Under the pieces are notes generated by a model, which was given only the letters and a program-made list of their open reading frames with translations, did not search any database and was not told where the DNA came from. 64,000 nucleotides of DNA from Microtetraspora niveoalba (GTDB lineage: Bacteria > Actinomycetota > Actinomycetes > Streptosporangiales > Streptosporangiaceae), in NCBI RefSeq assembly GCF_001570405.1, contig NZ_BBYM01000017.1:186001-250000 (forward strand), given 5' to 3'. Shown in pieces: positions 27,366 through 35,965 of this stretch (positions are counted from its first letter, which is position 1; each line of letters starts with the position of its first letter). A program made the position numbers and the translations under genes.

Positions 27366-27779
27366 ATGCTCCGCGGACTCACCACCATCAGCTTCTACGC
27401 CCATGACGTCGTCGCCGCCCGTGACTGGTACGCCGAGTTCCTCGGCGTGCGGGCCTACTTCCAGCGGCCCGAGCAGGGCGACCCGGCCTACGTGGAGTTC
27501 CGCGTCGGCGACTACCAGCACGAGCTCGGCATCATCGACGCGCGGTTCGCTCCGGACGGCTGGAGCACCGAGGACGGCGGAGCGATCGTCTACTGGGCCG
27601 TCGACGACCTGGAGGCGACCTGGGAGCGGCTGCTGGAGATGGGGGCCACCCCGTTCGAGAAGCCGACCGAGCGCGGCCCCGGGTTCGTCACCGCCTCGGT
27701 GCGCGACCCGTTCGGCAACATCCTCGGCGTCATGGTCAACCACCACTACATGGACGTCCTCGCGGGCCGGAAGGGCTGA
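27366..27779 (+). CDS. VOC family protein (glyoxalase/bleomycin-resistance fold)
   Basis: A 137-residue VOC-fold protein. The two beta-alpha-beta-beta-beta modules are visible: TTISFYAHDVVAARDWYAEF, and YWAVDDLEATWERLLEMGAT followed by VRDPFGNILGVMVN. The DPFGN segment and a preceding Glu/His are typical metal-site or ligand-site positions. It could be a dioxygenase, a lyase or a resistance protein; sequence alone does not decide. GGAAGG lies about 10 bases upstream of the ATG. It is followed after 5 bases by a truncated YdeI-like gene and probably forms an operon with it. Confidence 0.88.
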   Translation: MLRGLTTISFYAHDVVAARDWYAEFLGVRAYFQRPEQGDPAYVEFRVGDYQHELGIIDARFAPDGWSTEDGGAIVYWAVDDLEATWERLLEMGATPFEKPTERGPGFVTASVRDPFGNILGVMVNHHYMDVLAGRKG

Positions 27780-27784
27780 GCACG

Positions 27785-28141
27785 ATGACCGACGACGCCC
27801 TGATCCTGGACGACGCAGCCGCCTGGAGGGCATGGCTCGCCGAGCACCACGAGACCGCCCGCGACGTCTGGCTGATGATCGCCAAGAAGAGCGGCAACGC
27901 GACGACCGTCACCCTCGACGAGGCCTTGGACGAGGCGCTGTGCCACGGCTGGATCGACAGCCACCGCAGGGCGTTCGACGGCGACTACTACCTGCAGCGC
28001 TACTCGCCGCGTACCCGCCGAAGCCCTTGGTCCAGCATCAACGTCGCGAAGGCCGAGGCGCTGACGGCCGCCGACCGGATGCGCCCGGCAGGCCGCGCCG
28101 CGATCGAGGCCGCCAAAACCGCCGGCCGCTGGCCCGCCTAG
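27785..28141 (+). pseudogene. YdeI/OmpD-associated family protein, C-terminally truncated
   Basis: A 118-residue N-terminal part of a YdeI-type protein, a DUF1801/OmdA-like family usually about 190 residues long. The family block WLAEHHETARDVWLMIAKKS and DEALCHGWIDSHRRAFDGDY, then YLQRYSPRTRRSPWSSIN, is well preserved. The stop at 28139 falls right after the conserved AGRAAIEAAKTAGRW, removing the usual C-terminal helical domain. What follows is the tail of an unrelated DUF6493 gene, so the truncation is a recombination junction. The stable fragment might still fold. Confidence 0.75.
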
Positions 28142-28418
28142 CACGCGCATGATCGAGGCACTGGCCGATCTGGTCGCGTCCGGGGCGCACGCCGAGATCT
28201 GGCAGGCCCTCGCCGTGGCCGTCCCGCTCCTGCTGCCTACGGGGCAGGGCGAAAGGACGCGGAACGGGCTGGGCGAGCTGCTGGGTGTCGCCGCCCGGGC
28301 GGCCGTCCTGGCGCGGGCGCATGGCGAGATCCCCGGGCCGGCGGAGCCGGCGGCTCGCAAGGGGGCGAGCCTCGTCCTCCAGGAGGCCCGCCGCCTCCAC
28401 GCGGTGATCTCCTCGTGA
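28142..28418 (+). pseudogene. DUF6493 family C-terminal fragment
   Basis: About 85 residues matching the tail of the 6255-9041 protein: GAHAEIWQALAVAVPLLLP against [19 protein letters not shown], and AEPAARKGASLVLQEARRLH against [20 protein letters not shown]. The first 800 or so residues are absent. The ATG at 28149 is only an internal Met. It shows that a second DUF6493 gene once lay here. Confidence 0.7.
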
Positions 28419-28455
28419 CCGATCGAGGCTGCGTGACAAGAGCATCCGGCCCCGG

Positions 28456-29034
28456 TCAGCCCCTCTTGCGCACCACCGCTCCGCTGGCGGCGTCCACCGT
28501 CACCTCGTGCTTGACCCCGTCGGGTGTGATCACGTCAGACTCCCAGACGGTCCTGCCCCGCTCGGTGTCCAGGTTCAGCTCCGTGATACGCCCGCCCGGC
28601 ACGGTCGCCAGGATCTTGTCGGCCGCCGCCGCGTAGTCGAGCTTGGCCGCCGCGACCCGTGCCCGGTGCTTGGCCTTGTCGTGGGCGTCCTCCGGCTTGA
28701 TCGTGGGGCCGACGACCACCCTGCCCGACTCCACATCCATCTGGTGCTCGGTGCCGTCCCGGTCGACGACCTGCGCCTCCCAGAGCCGGCCGTTCTCCTC
28801 CGTCTCGATGGAGATGAGCGTGGAGCCGGGCACCGCGCGCAGCGCCGCCGCGGCGGCCTGGCGCAGGTCGCCCGCGCCGGCCGGGCTCGGAGATGGCGTG
28901 AACGGGGTGGCGGTGGGCGTGCCGACGGACGGAGACGTCCGCACGGCGGGCTGTTCGGCCTTCGCGGGTACGATGCCGCAGACTCCCGCGAGCGCGGCCG
29001 CGGCGGCGATCGTGCCGGTGATCGTCCATTTCAT
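28456..29034 (-). CDS. Secreted protein with two PepSY domains
   Basis: A 192-residue exported protein. The N-terminal signal peptide MKWTITGTIAAAAALAGVCG leads to a Pro/Thr/Ser linker and two PepSY repeats, about residues 60-115 (AAAAALRAVPGSTLISIETE, then DGTEHQMDVESGRVV) and 130-192 (AADKILATVPGGRITELNLD, then VTVDAASGAVV). PepSY domains are thought to bind or inhibit peptidases or to act in cell-envelope signalling. The ATG at 29034 is chosen because the signal peptide begins there; no strong ribosome-binding site is seen. Confidence 0.82.
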   Translation of the reverse strand: MKWTITGTIAAAAALAGVCGIVPAKAEQPAVRTSPSVGTPTATPFTPSPSPAGAGDLRQAAAAALRAVPGSTLISIETEENGRLWEAQVVDRDGTEHQMDVESGRVVVGPTIKPEDAHDKAKHRARVAAAKLDYAAAADKILATVPGGRITELNLDTERGRTVWESDVITPDGVKHEVTVDAASGAVVRKRG

Positions 29035-29075
29035 GCAGGGACCCTGCCCGCGCAGGACGGGAGTATTCGAGCAGG

Positions 29076-29990
29076 TCAGGTGGCATCCCGGCCGCACGCG
29101 AGAGACGGTGCTCCACAGCGGAGGAGGCCCCAGGGCAGGACGGTCAGACCCCAGATGAGGGCCGCGACGCCCCAGCTCGTGCCGGGGCTCGCCGCATGGT
29201 CGGGGTAGCCCATGGCAATGGCGCCGAAGCTCATCGAGGCGATACCCGACGTGACCGCAGGAATCGGGTGTCCCCAGGCGGTCAACGCGACCAGCGCGAT
29301 GCCCAGGGCCGCCTGGATCGGCCAATGGTCGAGCCCCATCGTGATCTCCATCGGTTCACGGCCTTCCTCGGCGGCCCGGATCATGTCGGCGGCGTACAAG
29401 ATCCAGGGGAGTGCCGCCGCCGCCGCGAGCGCGAGTGGCAACCGGGATCGGGGGGCCGGGACGGCGCCCCATCGGCTGAGGACGACGGCGAGCGCCCACA
29501 CGGCGCCCACGACGCCCAGCCACGCCGCCAATGCGGCCTCGCCGAGCACCGTGGCCGCGGCCGCGCCGGCGAACGGGGCGACGGCGAGAACGAGATGCCA
29601 GGTCCGCGGTCCGCCCGCGGTCGTCCAGCCGCGGAGCATCGCGGCGAGCACTCCCGCGCAGAGTCCCAGAATCGCGGTGACGGCCAGAAATGCCGGCTGG
29701 CCGGCGAGTACGCCGACGAGACCGATCACCGTCCCGACGACGACCACCTCCCCCAAGGCCGCGGCCCGCGCCGCGGGATTGAGGAAGACGACCAGGAACG
29801 GCACGGCCACCAACAAGGAGAGCACCAGCCCCCAGCCGCCCTCCAGCATCGACGCTTGGACGAACTCGGGCGACGGTGCGGCGATGGGGACCGCGAGGTC
29901 CACCGTCCCGAACCCCGGATAGACGGCGGCTCCGATCGCGAAGCAGAGGGCGAGGGCGCGTGCGGGCAACGCGAGACGGGATGCGTTCAT
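29076..29990 (-). CDS. Multi-pass membrane protein, function unknown
   Basis: A 304-residue hydrophobic protein with about eight or nine predicted helices, for example GWGLVLSLLVAVPFLVVFL and LGEVVVVGTVIGLVGVLAG. No transporter signature or enzyme motif is recognised. Its ATG overlaps the stop of the nucleoside hydrolase lipoprotein gene (ATGA at 29987-29990), so the two are co-translated. A role in uptake of the hydrolase product is conceivable but not supported by any motif. Confidence 0.65.
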   Translation of the reverse strand: MNASRLALPARALALCFAIGAAVYPGFGTVDLAVPIAAPSPEFVQASMLEGGWGLVLSLLVAVPFLVVFLNPAARAAALGEVVVVGTVIGLVGVLAGQPAFLAVTAILGLCAGVLAAMLRGWTTAGGPRTWHLVLAVAPFAGAAAATVLGEAALAAWLGVVGAVWALAVVLSRWGAVPAPRSRLPLALAAAAALPWILYAADMIRAAEEGREPMEITMGLDHWPIQAALGIALVALTAWGHPIPAVTSGIASMSFGAIAMGYPDHAASPGTSWGVAALIWGLTVLPWGLLRCGAPSLACGRDAT

Positions 29991-31015
29991 GAGGTGTGTC
30001 CTCCGGCGAGGCGGTCGACATAGATGTCCCAGAATCTGCTGGGATCGACATGGCTGACGACGTGGGCGGGGGAGGCGCCCCGGACCGCCTTGCCCGTCGC
30101 CGGCTCGGCGGAGACGGGGCGATCGCTCGTGTCGGTGACGATGTCGGGCCGGAGGAAGACGGCCGCCGCGACCGTGTCCCAGACGGGCATGTTGTAGGCG
30201 GGATCGCCCGCGAAGATCGAGCCGTGCAGGTTCCGCAGCGGCTTGGAGAGGGGCGCCGCTGGGGCCGCGACCACCCTTTCGTAGATCTGCTTGTCGTACA
30301 GGAGCTCCTGGCAGGCGTCGAGGGGGATGACGGTCTTTTCCCTGAAGGGCGCGTCGAGCGCGATCTCGGCGGCTCGGGGGTCCCACCACCAGTTGAACTC
30401 GGCGTCCTTGGTGACGCTGCCCGGTACGTCGAACGCCCCGCCCATGAACACGACGCCTTTGACGAGGGCCACGATCTCGGGATGGTCCTCGATGGCGCGG
30501 GCCAGGTTGGTGGCCGGGCCCAGGGCCAGGATCGTTACCTGGTGTGGATGACTCTTCACCTGGTCGGCGATGAACTCCGAAGCCGTGGCGTCACTCGGTT
30601 CGGTGGTCGGGTATCCGAGACGTGGTGTCTCGCTCAGGTTCCGGTAGCCGAGGGGGCGGGGGCGGGCCAGCGCGCCGGCGTAGGGGAGGGAACGGTAGTC
30701 CTTCCCATCGGGGCGGATCCGTGGGTCCGCGGTGGCTCCCCGGATGACCGGTATGTCGGTGCGGCCCAGCAGTTCCAGGAGCCGCAGGGCGTAGGCGGCC
30801 CCCTCCTCCGGCCAGGTGTTGCCACCGACCGTGGTGATCCCGAGCACCTCGACCTGGGAGGAATCGAGCAGCATGGCCGTGGCCAGAGCGTCGTCGTTGA
30901 GCTCACCGGGGTCCTCGTCAATGATGATCTTTCCCGCGCCGGGGGGCCGGTGCAGCGTGGTGGGAGCCGAGCACGCCGCCAGCGCGACCGCGAGCAGGAT
31001 GATGAACGTTCTCAC
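29987..31015 (-). CDS. Nucleoside hydrolase, predicted lipoprotein
   Basis: A 342-residue inosine-uridine-type nucleoside hydrolase that would split ribonucleosides into base and ribose. The GTG at 31015 (AGGT 4 bases upstream) starts a lipoprotein signal VRTFIILLAVALAAC with lipobox LAAC, so it is membrane-anchored outside the cell, unlike most family members. The metal-binding loop is IIIDEDPGELNDDALATAML, a variant of DTDPGxDD with three extra residues. Other family parts are VEVLGITTVGGN, VTILALGPATNLARAI and VVFMGGAFDVPG. The upstream in-frame ATG at 31156 is rejected because the signal peptide begins at the GTG. Confidence 0.85.
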   Translation of the reverse strand: MRTFIILLAVALAACSAPTTLHRPPGAGKIIIDEDPGELNDDALATAMLLDSSQVEVLGITTVGGNTWPEEGAAYALRLLELLGRTDIPVIRGATADPRIRPDGKDYRSLPYAGALARPRPLGYRNLSETPRLGYPTTEPSDATASEFIADQVKSHPHQVTILALGPATNLARAIEDHPEIVALVKGVVFMGGAFDVPGSVTKDAEFNWWWDPRAAEIALDAPFREKTVIPLDACQELLYDKQIYERVVAAPAAPLSKPLRNLHGSIFAGDPAYNMPVWDTVAAAVFLRPDIVTDTSDRPVSAEPATGKAVRGASPAHVVSHVDPSRFWDIYVDRLAGGHTS

Positions 31016-31183
31016 GCTGACCTGTCGGGAAAAAGGGCGAATTGGGTTCGATGAACCGGTCACACCCTCCGCGGCGACAGAGGGGCCGTCTTCTCTTGGG
31101 TGAGCCTGTCGTGAACCGTATGGAAGCCGCGGTGCGACAGAGGACCGAGGAGCCATCGAGGCACGGACCGACAGGCAGAGGCG

Positions 31184-31711
31184 ATGAACGATAAGGCGGA
31201 GTGGAGCGACGCTCGATTACTGGGCGCGGTCGCGGATGGGGACCGGCGTGCGCTGGAGGTCGTGTACGAGAGGCACGCGCCGTGGCTCCTGCTCCGGCTG
31301 AGCCGACGGTGCGCCGACCAGGCGGTCGTGGACGAGGCCGTGCAGGACACCTTCGTGGCGGTGTGGCGCACCGCGGGCAAGTGGAACGGCAAGGGGGATG
31401 CGGCCGCGTGGATCTGGGGGATCGGCATACGCCGGTTGCTGGATCTGCTGCGCAGGCGGCCCCTCGTGGTGTCGCCGGCCTATGAGCAGATCATGGTGTC
31501 GGCCGAGGAGCAGGTCCTGCTCGGAGTCGAGTACGGCGATCTGGGCCGGGCGCTGGACGGGTTGTCGCCGGAACTACGGGCGGTCGTCCAGGCGACTGTG
31601 CTTGACGGGCTGACCACGCGGGAGGCGGGGAAGCTGCTGGGCATCCCCACGGGGACCGTCAAGACGCGGATGATGCGTGCGAAGGCCCTGCTGAGGGAGG
31701 CGCTGGCATGA
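31184..31711 (+). CDS. ECF-type RNA polymerase sigma factor
   Basis: A 175-residue group 4 sigma factor. Region 2 spans about residues 20-88 (VYERHAPWLLLRLSRRCADQ, then DEAVQDTFVAVWRTAGKW), and region 4 is about residues 125-172 (LSPELRAVVQATVLDGLTTR and LGIPTGTVKTRMMRAKALL). Its stop overlaps the ATG of a zinc-finger membrane protein, the likely anti-sigma factor (ATGA at 31708). The following ABC genes overlap in the same way, so the four form one transcription unit. It probably drives its own promoter in the 31016-31183 gap. Confidence 0.93.
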   Translation: MNDKAEWSDARLLGAVADGDRRALEVVYERHAPWLLLRLSRRCADQAVVDEAVQDTFVAVWRTAGKWNGKGDAAAWIWGIGIRRLLDLLRRRPLVVSPAYEQIMVSAEEQVLLGVEYGDLGRALDGLSPELRAVVQATVLDGLTTREAGKLLGIPTGTVKTRMMRAKALLREALA

Positions 31712-32508
31712 CCTGGCACATGGACGGCGGCCTGGCGACCAGGTACGCCGACGGGGATCTCGACGCGACACTGGCCGCCTCGGTGGAGGCCCATCTGCTG
31801 GCATGTGCGCGGTGCAGGGGGCTGCTGGCCCCCCAGGCGCCACGAGCGCGGCTCGACCGGCTGTGGGATGAGATCGCCGAGGCCGTGGACAGTCCCGTTC
31901 CCGGGCCGTTCGAGCGGCTGCTGCGTCTGGTCGGCGTGCGTGATCACACAGCGCGGCTGCTGGGCGCGGCCTACTCGCTCCACCTGTCGTGGATCTCGGC
32001 CGGCGCGCTCGCCCTGCTGTTCGCGGTGCTGGCCGCCAGGGAGACGACCGGATGGGGCCTGGTCGGCTTCCTCGCCCTGGCGCCGATCGTGCCGGTCGCC
32101 GGAGTGGGCTTGGCCTACGGCCGTGGGGCGGACCCGGCATACGAGATCGGACTGGCCGCACCGTACTCGGCCTTCAAGGTGGTGCTGATGCGCGCGGCCG
32201 CGGTGCTGGTCACCTCGGCGCTGCCCGCGCTCGTCATCGGCTTCGCCCTGCTCGGTCAGAGCTGGACCGTCGCCGCTTGGCTGCTGCCCGCGCTGGCGCT
32301 CACATCCCTGTCCCTTGTGCTGTCCCGGTGGTTCGAGCCCGCGCATTGCGCGCTCGCGGTGTCGATACTCTGGCTCGCCGGGATCGCCGGAACGAACCTG
32401 CGCGAGCCGAGCCTGGCGATGTTCAGCACCGTCGGGCAGCTCGGCTACCTGACCATAACGGTCGTTTCCGGCGTGCTTCTGGTAGCGCGCCGCAAGGAGT
32501 TCTCATGA
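31708..32508 (+). CDS. Zinc-finger anti-sigma-type protein fused to multi-pass membrane domain
   Basis: A 266-residue protein. The first 50 residues carry a ZAS-like motif (EAHLLACARCRGLL: H-x3-C-x2-C) typical of anti-sigma factors that hold ECF sigma factors. Instead of one membrane anchor it has about six helices (residues 85-262; WISAGALALLFAVLAA, GLVGFLALAPIVPVAGVGLA, VVLMRAAAVLVTSALPALVI). It overlaps the sigma gene upstream and the ABC ATPase gene downstream by 4 bases each. The membrane part could sense the envelope state or belong to the ABC complex; both ideas are inference. Confidence 0.8.
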   Translation: MTWHMDGGLATRYADGDLDATLAASVEAHLLACARCRGLLAPQAPRARLDRLWDEIAEAVDSPVPGPFERLLRLVGVRDHTARLLGAAYSLHLSWISAGALALLFAVLAARETTGWGLVGFLALAPIVPVAGVGLAYGRGADPAYEIGLAAPYSAFKVVLMRAAAVLVTSALPALVIGFALLGQSWTVAAWLLPALALTSLSLVLSRWFEPAHCALAVSILWLAGIAGTNLREPSLAMFSTVGQLGYLTITVVSGVLLVARRKEFS

Positions 32509-33350
32509 GCGTGGTCGTCGAAGGTCTGACGAAGGCCTATGGCCGGCGCGGCCATGCCCTGGACGGGCTCTCGTTCACCGCCGGGGTCGGCGTGAACGGC
32601 CTGCTCGGCCCCAACGGCGCGGGCAAGACCACGCTGATCCGCCTGCTGGCGACCGTGCTCACGCCTGACGGCGGAACGATGCGGTTGCTGGGCAGGGATC
32701 CGGCCACCGAGCGGTCGGCGATCCGCCGCAGGCTTGGTTACCTGCCGCAGGAGCCGGGTTATCACCGTGGCTTCACCGTGTTCGAGTTCGTCGACTACGT
32801 GGCGATCCTGAAGGAGATGGCGGACCGGCGTGCCAGACACGACGAGGTACGCAGGGTGATCGACGCGGTCGGGCTCGCGGACGTGAGCGGCAAGAAGATC
32901 CGGGCCTTGTCCGGAGGTATGCGGCGTCGGGTGGGCATCGCACAGGCGCTGCTCGGCGAGCCGGAGCTGGTGCTCCTCGACGAACCGACGGCCGGGCTCG
33001 ACCCCGAGGAGCGCCTGAGGTTCCGGGAACTGATCTCCCGAATCGGCGAGAACCGCACGGTGATCCTCTCCACCCACCAGATCGAGGACGTCGCCGCGCT
33101 GTGCGCCAGAGTGGTCGTGCTCAAGGACGGCAGAAGCGCGTTCGAGGGAACACCGAAGGAGCTGCGAGCCCTCGCCAAGGGCCGTACGTGGCTCTGGGAG
33201 AAGAAGGCGGGTCTGCTCTCCTGGCGTACCGGCGAGGGGGTCTTCAGGAGTATCGGCGACCCGCCCGAGGGCGCCCGGCTGGTCGAGCCGACCATCGAAG
33301 ACGCCTACCTGCTGCTGCTCGGTGAGGGCGCTCTGGCGGCGGCCGGATGA
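32505..33350 (+). CDS. ABC transporter ATP-binding protein
   Basis: A 281-residue ABC ATPase. Walker A is LLGPNGAGKTTLIRLL, the Q-loop is GYLPQEPG, the signature is LSGGMRRRVGIAQALL, Walker B is ELVLLDEPTAGLDPEER and the switch His is ILSTHQIED. The domain order and the C-terminal extension of about 50 residues are like those of drug or Na+ exporters. It overlaps the anti-sigma gene and the membrane partner gene by 4 bases on each side, so the complex is co-produced with its sigma regulators. Confidence 0.95.
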   Translation: MSVVVEGLTKAYGRRGHALDGLSFTAGVGVNGLLGPNGAGKTTLIRLLATVLTPDGGTMRLLGRDPATERSAIRRRLGYLPQEPGYHRGFTVFEFVDYVAILKEMADRRARHDEVRRVIDAVGLADVSGKKIRALSGGMRRRVGIAQALLGEPELVLLDEPTAGLDPEERLRFRELISRIGENRTVILSTHQIEDVAALCARVVVLKDGRSAFEGTPKELRALAKGRTWLWEKKAGLLSWRTGEGVFRSIGDPPEGARLVEPTIEDAYLLLLGEGALAAAG

Positions 33351-34177
33351 CCGGCGTCGCGCGGGTCGTCCACGGCGGGTCGCGCTCCGATGTCCTGCCG
33401 GCGATGGCGATCAACGAGATGTGGAGGCTGCTGCGCCATCCGCTCCATCTGCTGGGCGCGGCGCTGTGGAGCCTGGCGATCGCCAAGAACGCGTGGGACG
33501 GTCCGCGGCCCGCGTTCAGCGATCTGACCGAGCCGATGACGATGTTCTGGGGGGTCCCGGTCTTCTTCGCGGCCAACCTGGTCGCCTCCGCCGCCCGCCG
33601 GGCCGGTGCGGAAGAGATGCTGGGGGTTCTGCCCCGCGGGCGGGCGGAGCGCACGGGGGCGCTGTGCCTGGCCGCGTTCGGCCCGTTCCTCGTGGGCGTC
33701 GGCGCGCAGGCCCTCCTCTCCTTTCTCTATGTGGCCACGGAAAACCAGTTGGAGCGGTTCCCGACGATCGCGGAACTCGCGTGCGGACCGCTCAACCTGC
33801 TCGGCGCATGCCTGCTCGGGATCGCGATGGCCCGCTGGACGCCCTGGCCGGGAGCGCCGGTGCTGGCGATGGTCGTGCTGGTGAGCTTCAACCTCATCGT
33901 GAACACCACGGGGGCCGGGTACGGTCACGGGGTCGGCCCGTTCTACCTGCTGGGCTTCTACGCCGACTTCGCGGTCTGGGGGCCCGCGCCCTCCCTGGCC
34001 GCCGCGGGGTTCAACCCCGGCTCGACCGGCTGGCACGCGGTCTACCTGTTCGGCCTGTGCCTGGGGGCCGGCGCGCTGGCGATCCTGGCCGACTCATCCC
34101 GCCGACTGTTGTGGTCGGCGGTGGGCGTCGTGTCCGTGCTGGTCGTCGCCCTCGCGGGAATCTGGCAGCTGCCGTGA
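33347..34177 (+). CDS. ABC transporter membrane protein (putative permease)
   Basis: A 276-residue integral membrane protein with about six helices, for example VFFAANLVASAARRAG and APVLAMVVLVSFNLIVNTTG. It follows the ABC ATPase gene with an ATGA overlap and is therefore taken as its membrane partner. It does not show a strong ABC2 signature, which is usual for this fast-evolving group. The start GARVVHGG has no secretion signal. The last gene of the sigma/anti-sigma/ABC operon. Confidence 0.72.
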   Translation: MTGVARVVHGGSRSDVLPAMAINEMWRLLRHPLHLLGAALWSLAIAKNAWDGPRPAFSDLTEPMTMFWGVPVFFAANLVASAARRAGAEEMLGVLPRGRAERTGALCLAAFGPFLVGVGAQALLSFLYVATENQLERFPTIAELACGPLNLLGACLLGIAMARWTPWPGAPVLAMVVLVSFNLIVNTTGAGYGHGVGPFYLLGFYADFAVWGPAPSLAAAGFNPGSTGWHAVYLFGLCLGAGALAILADSSRRLLWSAVGVVSVLVVALAGIWQLP

Positions 34178-34631
34178 CCCCACCGTCGGTTCCGGCGCGT
34201 ACCGGGCGAAGGGGCCCGGCTCCGACGGTCCCGACTGGGAGCCTGTGAGCTCGGAGCCGCGATCACAAGGAATGTGATCACGGCTTTCTGTGACGTCCCC
34301 CCGCGTGGTGTAACAGAAGTCCTCCTCCTGGCGAATTTCATCGCCACACGCCAGCCTGACCGGCTGCTCCGCGAAGACTTCGCCGCTGACTTCGATGAGA
34401 TCGGGCGACGGCTTGGCGAGCCCTGTCCGTCCCGCCAACGCTCGGGGACCCATCATGCGCCGGCTCCGGCGACAACATGGCAAGTGGGATGAGCGAAATG
34501 CCGTTCTACCTGCCTCACGCTCGTTGTCAACGAGCTCGTCGGCGTTGATCCCTGTCGTCTTTCCTGCGCAAGGACAACACAGTTGTTGCTGTTCAATGAT
34601 CTATCCGAAACCTCCGGCCGAAGGGACCTCG
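34178..34631. other. Intergenic region with an inverted repeat
   Basis: No convincing gene. At 34261-34279 there is a 7-5-7 dyad, GATCACA-AGGAA-TGTGATC, resembling a CRP-like operator. A frame starting with GTG at 34274 has a plausible coding bias (VITAFCDVPPRGVTEVLLLA) but no recognised family and ends at 34492; it may be a transposase or regulator remnant. Confidence 0.4.
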
Positions 34632-35366
34632 ATGGCCCGGCTCCTGTCCCGAAGATACAGGCGTCTCGTCATAGTGCTCATGGCAGCAACGTTGGCCATC
34701 GGGGGACTCGCGGCCTGCAGCTACTTACAGCCCCGCACTGTCGATCCGTCCGATGGAGACGTGGCCAAGCGCAGGGATGCCGTCCGGCGTACTGTCACGG
34801 TCCGGCTCGACCAAGCCAGACGCACCGCTGGCGTGACCAAGGAGATAAGCCGCCTCACCATCGACCGATGCAGGCGAGGCAACGACGACGCGAAGAACAC
34901 CGAGGACTTCCTGTCGATCTGCAGCCTCATCCAGCAACGGGCGTATGTCTGGGATGGAGATGTGAACGGCTTCCTCGACCGGTTCCCCAAGTGCGACTCC
35001 ACCCCTATGAACAGGGACGAATGGCGAAGGATGCACGGGAAACCGGCCCCGGTAGACCCTGCACGCACCTTTGACGCCGGCGACCTGCCGGGTTTGGAGT
35101 GCAGCGCCGTGGAGATTGAATTCGTCACCTCCGCGACATCCCGGCGGGATCTGGAAACACTGAAGCCGGGCGCCATCATCATGGATCCCGAGTCCGGCAT
35201 CGACGGCCCTTATCACTGGGTCGTCGAGGGGAAGCCGTGGCTCGCTGACTGGCTCAAGATCCGCGGCAAGAACCGATTCCTGGTGGCCATGTCAACGATC
35301 GAGGACTACGCCGTCGACCCGCGTCGAACTCGGAGTCCCCTGCCCATCCAATCCCATAGCCGGTGA
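34632..35366 (+). CDS. Hypothetical secreted lipoprotein
   Basis: A 244-residue lipoprotein. The Arg-rich start MARLLSRRYRRLVIVLMAAT is followed by a lipobox LAAC at about residue 29, so it should be anchored on the outer face of the membrane. The mature part has several Cys (DRCRRGND, SICSLIQQ, FPKCDSTP, GLECSAVE) that could form two disulfides, and a helical charged region near residues 45-75. No family is recognised. AAGGGA lies about 8 bases before the ATG; GC content is a little lower than that of the neighbours. Confidence 0.7.
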   Translation: MARLLSRRYRRLVIVLMAATLAIGGLAACSYLQPRTVDPSDGDVAKRRDAVRRTVTVRLDQARRTAGVTKEISRLTIDRCRRGNDDAKNTEDFLSICSLIQQRAYVWDGDVNGFLDRFPKCDSTPMNRDEWRRMHGKPAPVDPARTFDAGDLPGLECSAVEIEFVTSATSRRDLETLKPGAIIMDPESGIDGPYHWVVEGKPWLADWLKIRGKNRFLVAMSTIEDYAVDPRRTRSPLPIQSHSR

Positions 35367-35508
35367 CTCGCTCCTCCGCCGGCCGAGTTGGGAAATGACG
35401 AGTCGGTTGAGCGACACCCGCATGATTTTGCGCGCCCTACCTGCTCACTAGCCGGGATTGGGTAGGCGGCGAGCTGTGTGATCCCGGTCGGCTTGGCATT
35501 CTTGCAGG

Positions 35509-35965
35509 GTGCTCGAATTGAACACGTCGAAGCCGGTGATTGTCGCGGCCCAACTCGGCGCAGCCTGGGCGGTGGGGGCGGTCGCACTGCCGATGACATG
35601 GCAGGCCCTGTTGATCGGGGCGTTTGCCGGTGGAAAGGGCCTGTTGGGCGTCATCGCCCTGGCGGTCTTGGCCGTCCTGGTCTACCTGATCGTGGTGATT
35701 GCGGTCACCCGTAAAGTGTCGGTTCTCGGTGCGACCGGCGGTCGCCGAGTGCTCTGGGCGCTGCTGGTCATGGGCGGGGGAACCGTTGGGTGGGCCCTGG
35801 GGTGGGCAGCGACCGACGTCGCCATGCTCGGAGTCAGCCGCAGCCCACTGTCGACGTTCCTTCTCGGAGGGGTCCCGTTCGCTCTGGTGGCCGCGATGTT
35901 CCTGCGCGGCTGGCAGTTCAGCACCGCCGCGCTCGGGCTGAGCCTGGTGCTGATCGGCGCCGGCA
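35509..35965 (+). pseudogene. Multi-pass membrane protein, 3' end replaced by rearrangement
   Basis: A GTG at 35509 starts a hydrophobic protein with about five helices (VIVAAQLGAAWAVGAVALPM; LLGVIALAVLAVLVYLIVVI). After LGLSLVLIGAGMP at about 35962 the frame continues with unrelated, Cys-rich sequence that is antisense to a PhyH gene, and stops at 36054. The natural C-terminus has therefore been lost at the same point where PhyH is cut. Family unknown. Confidence 0.6.
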
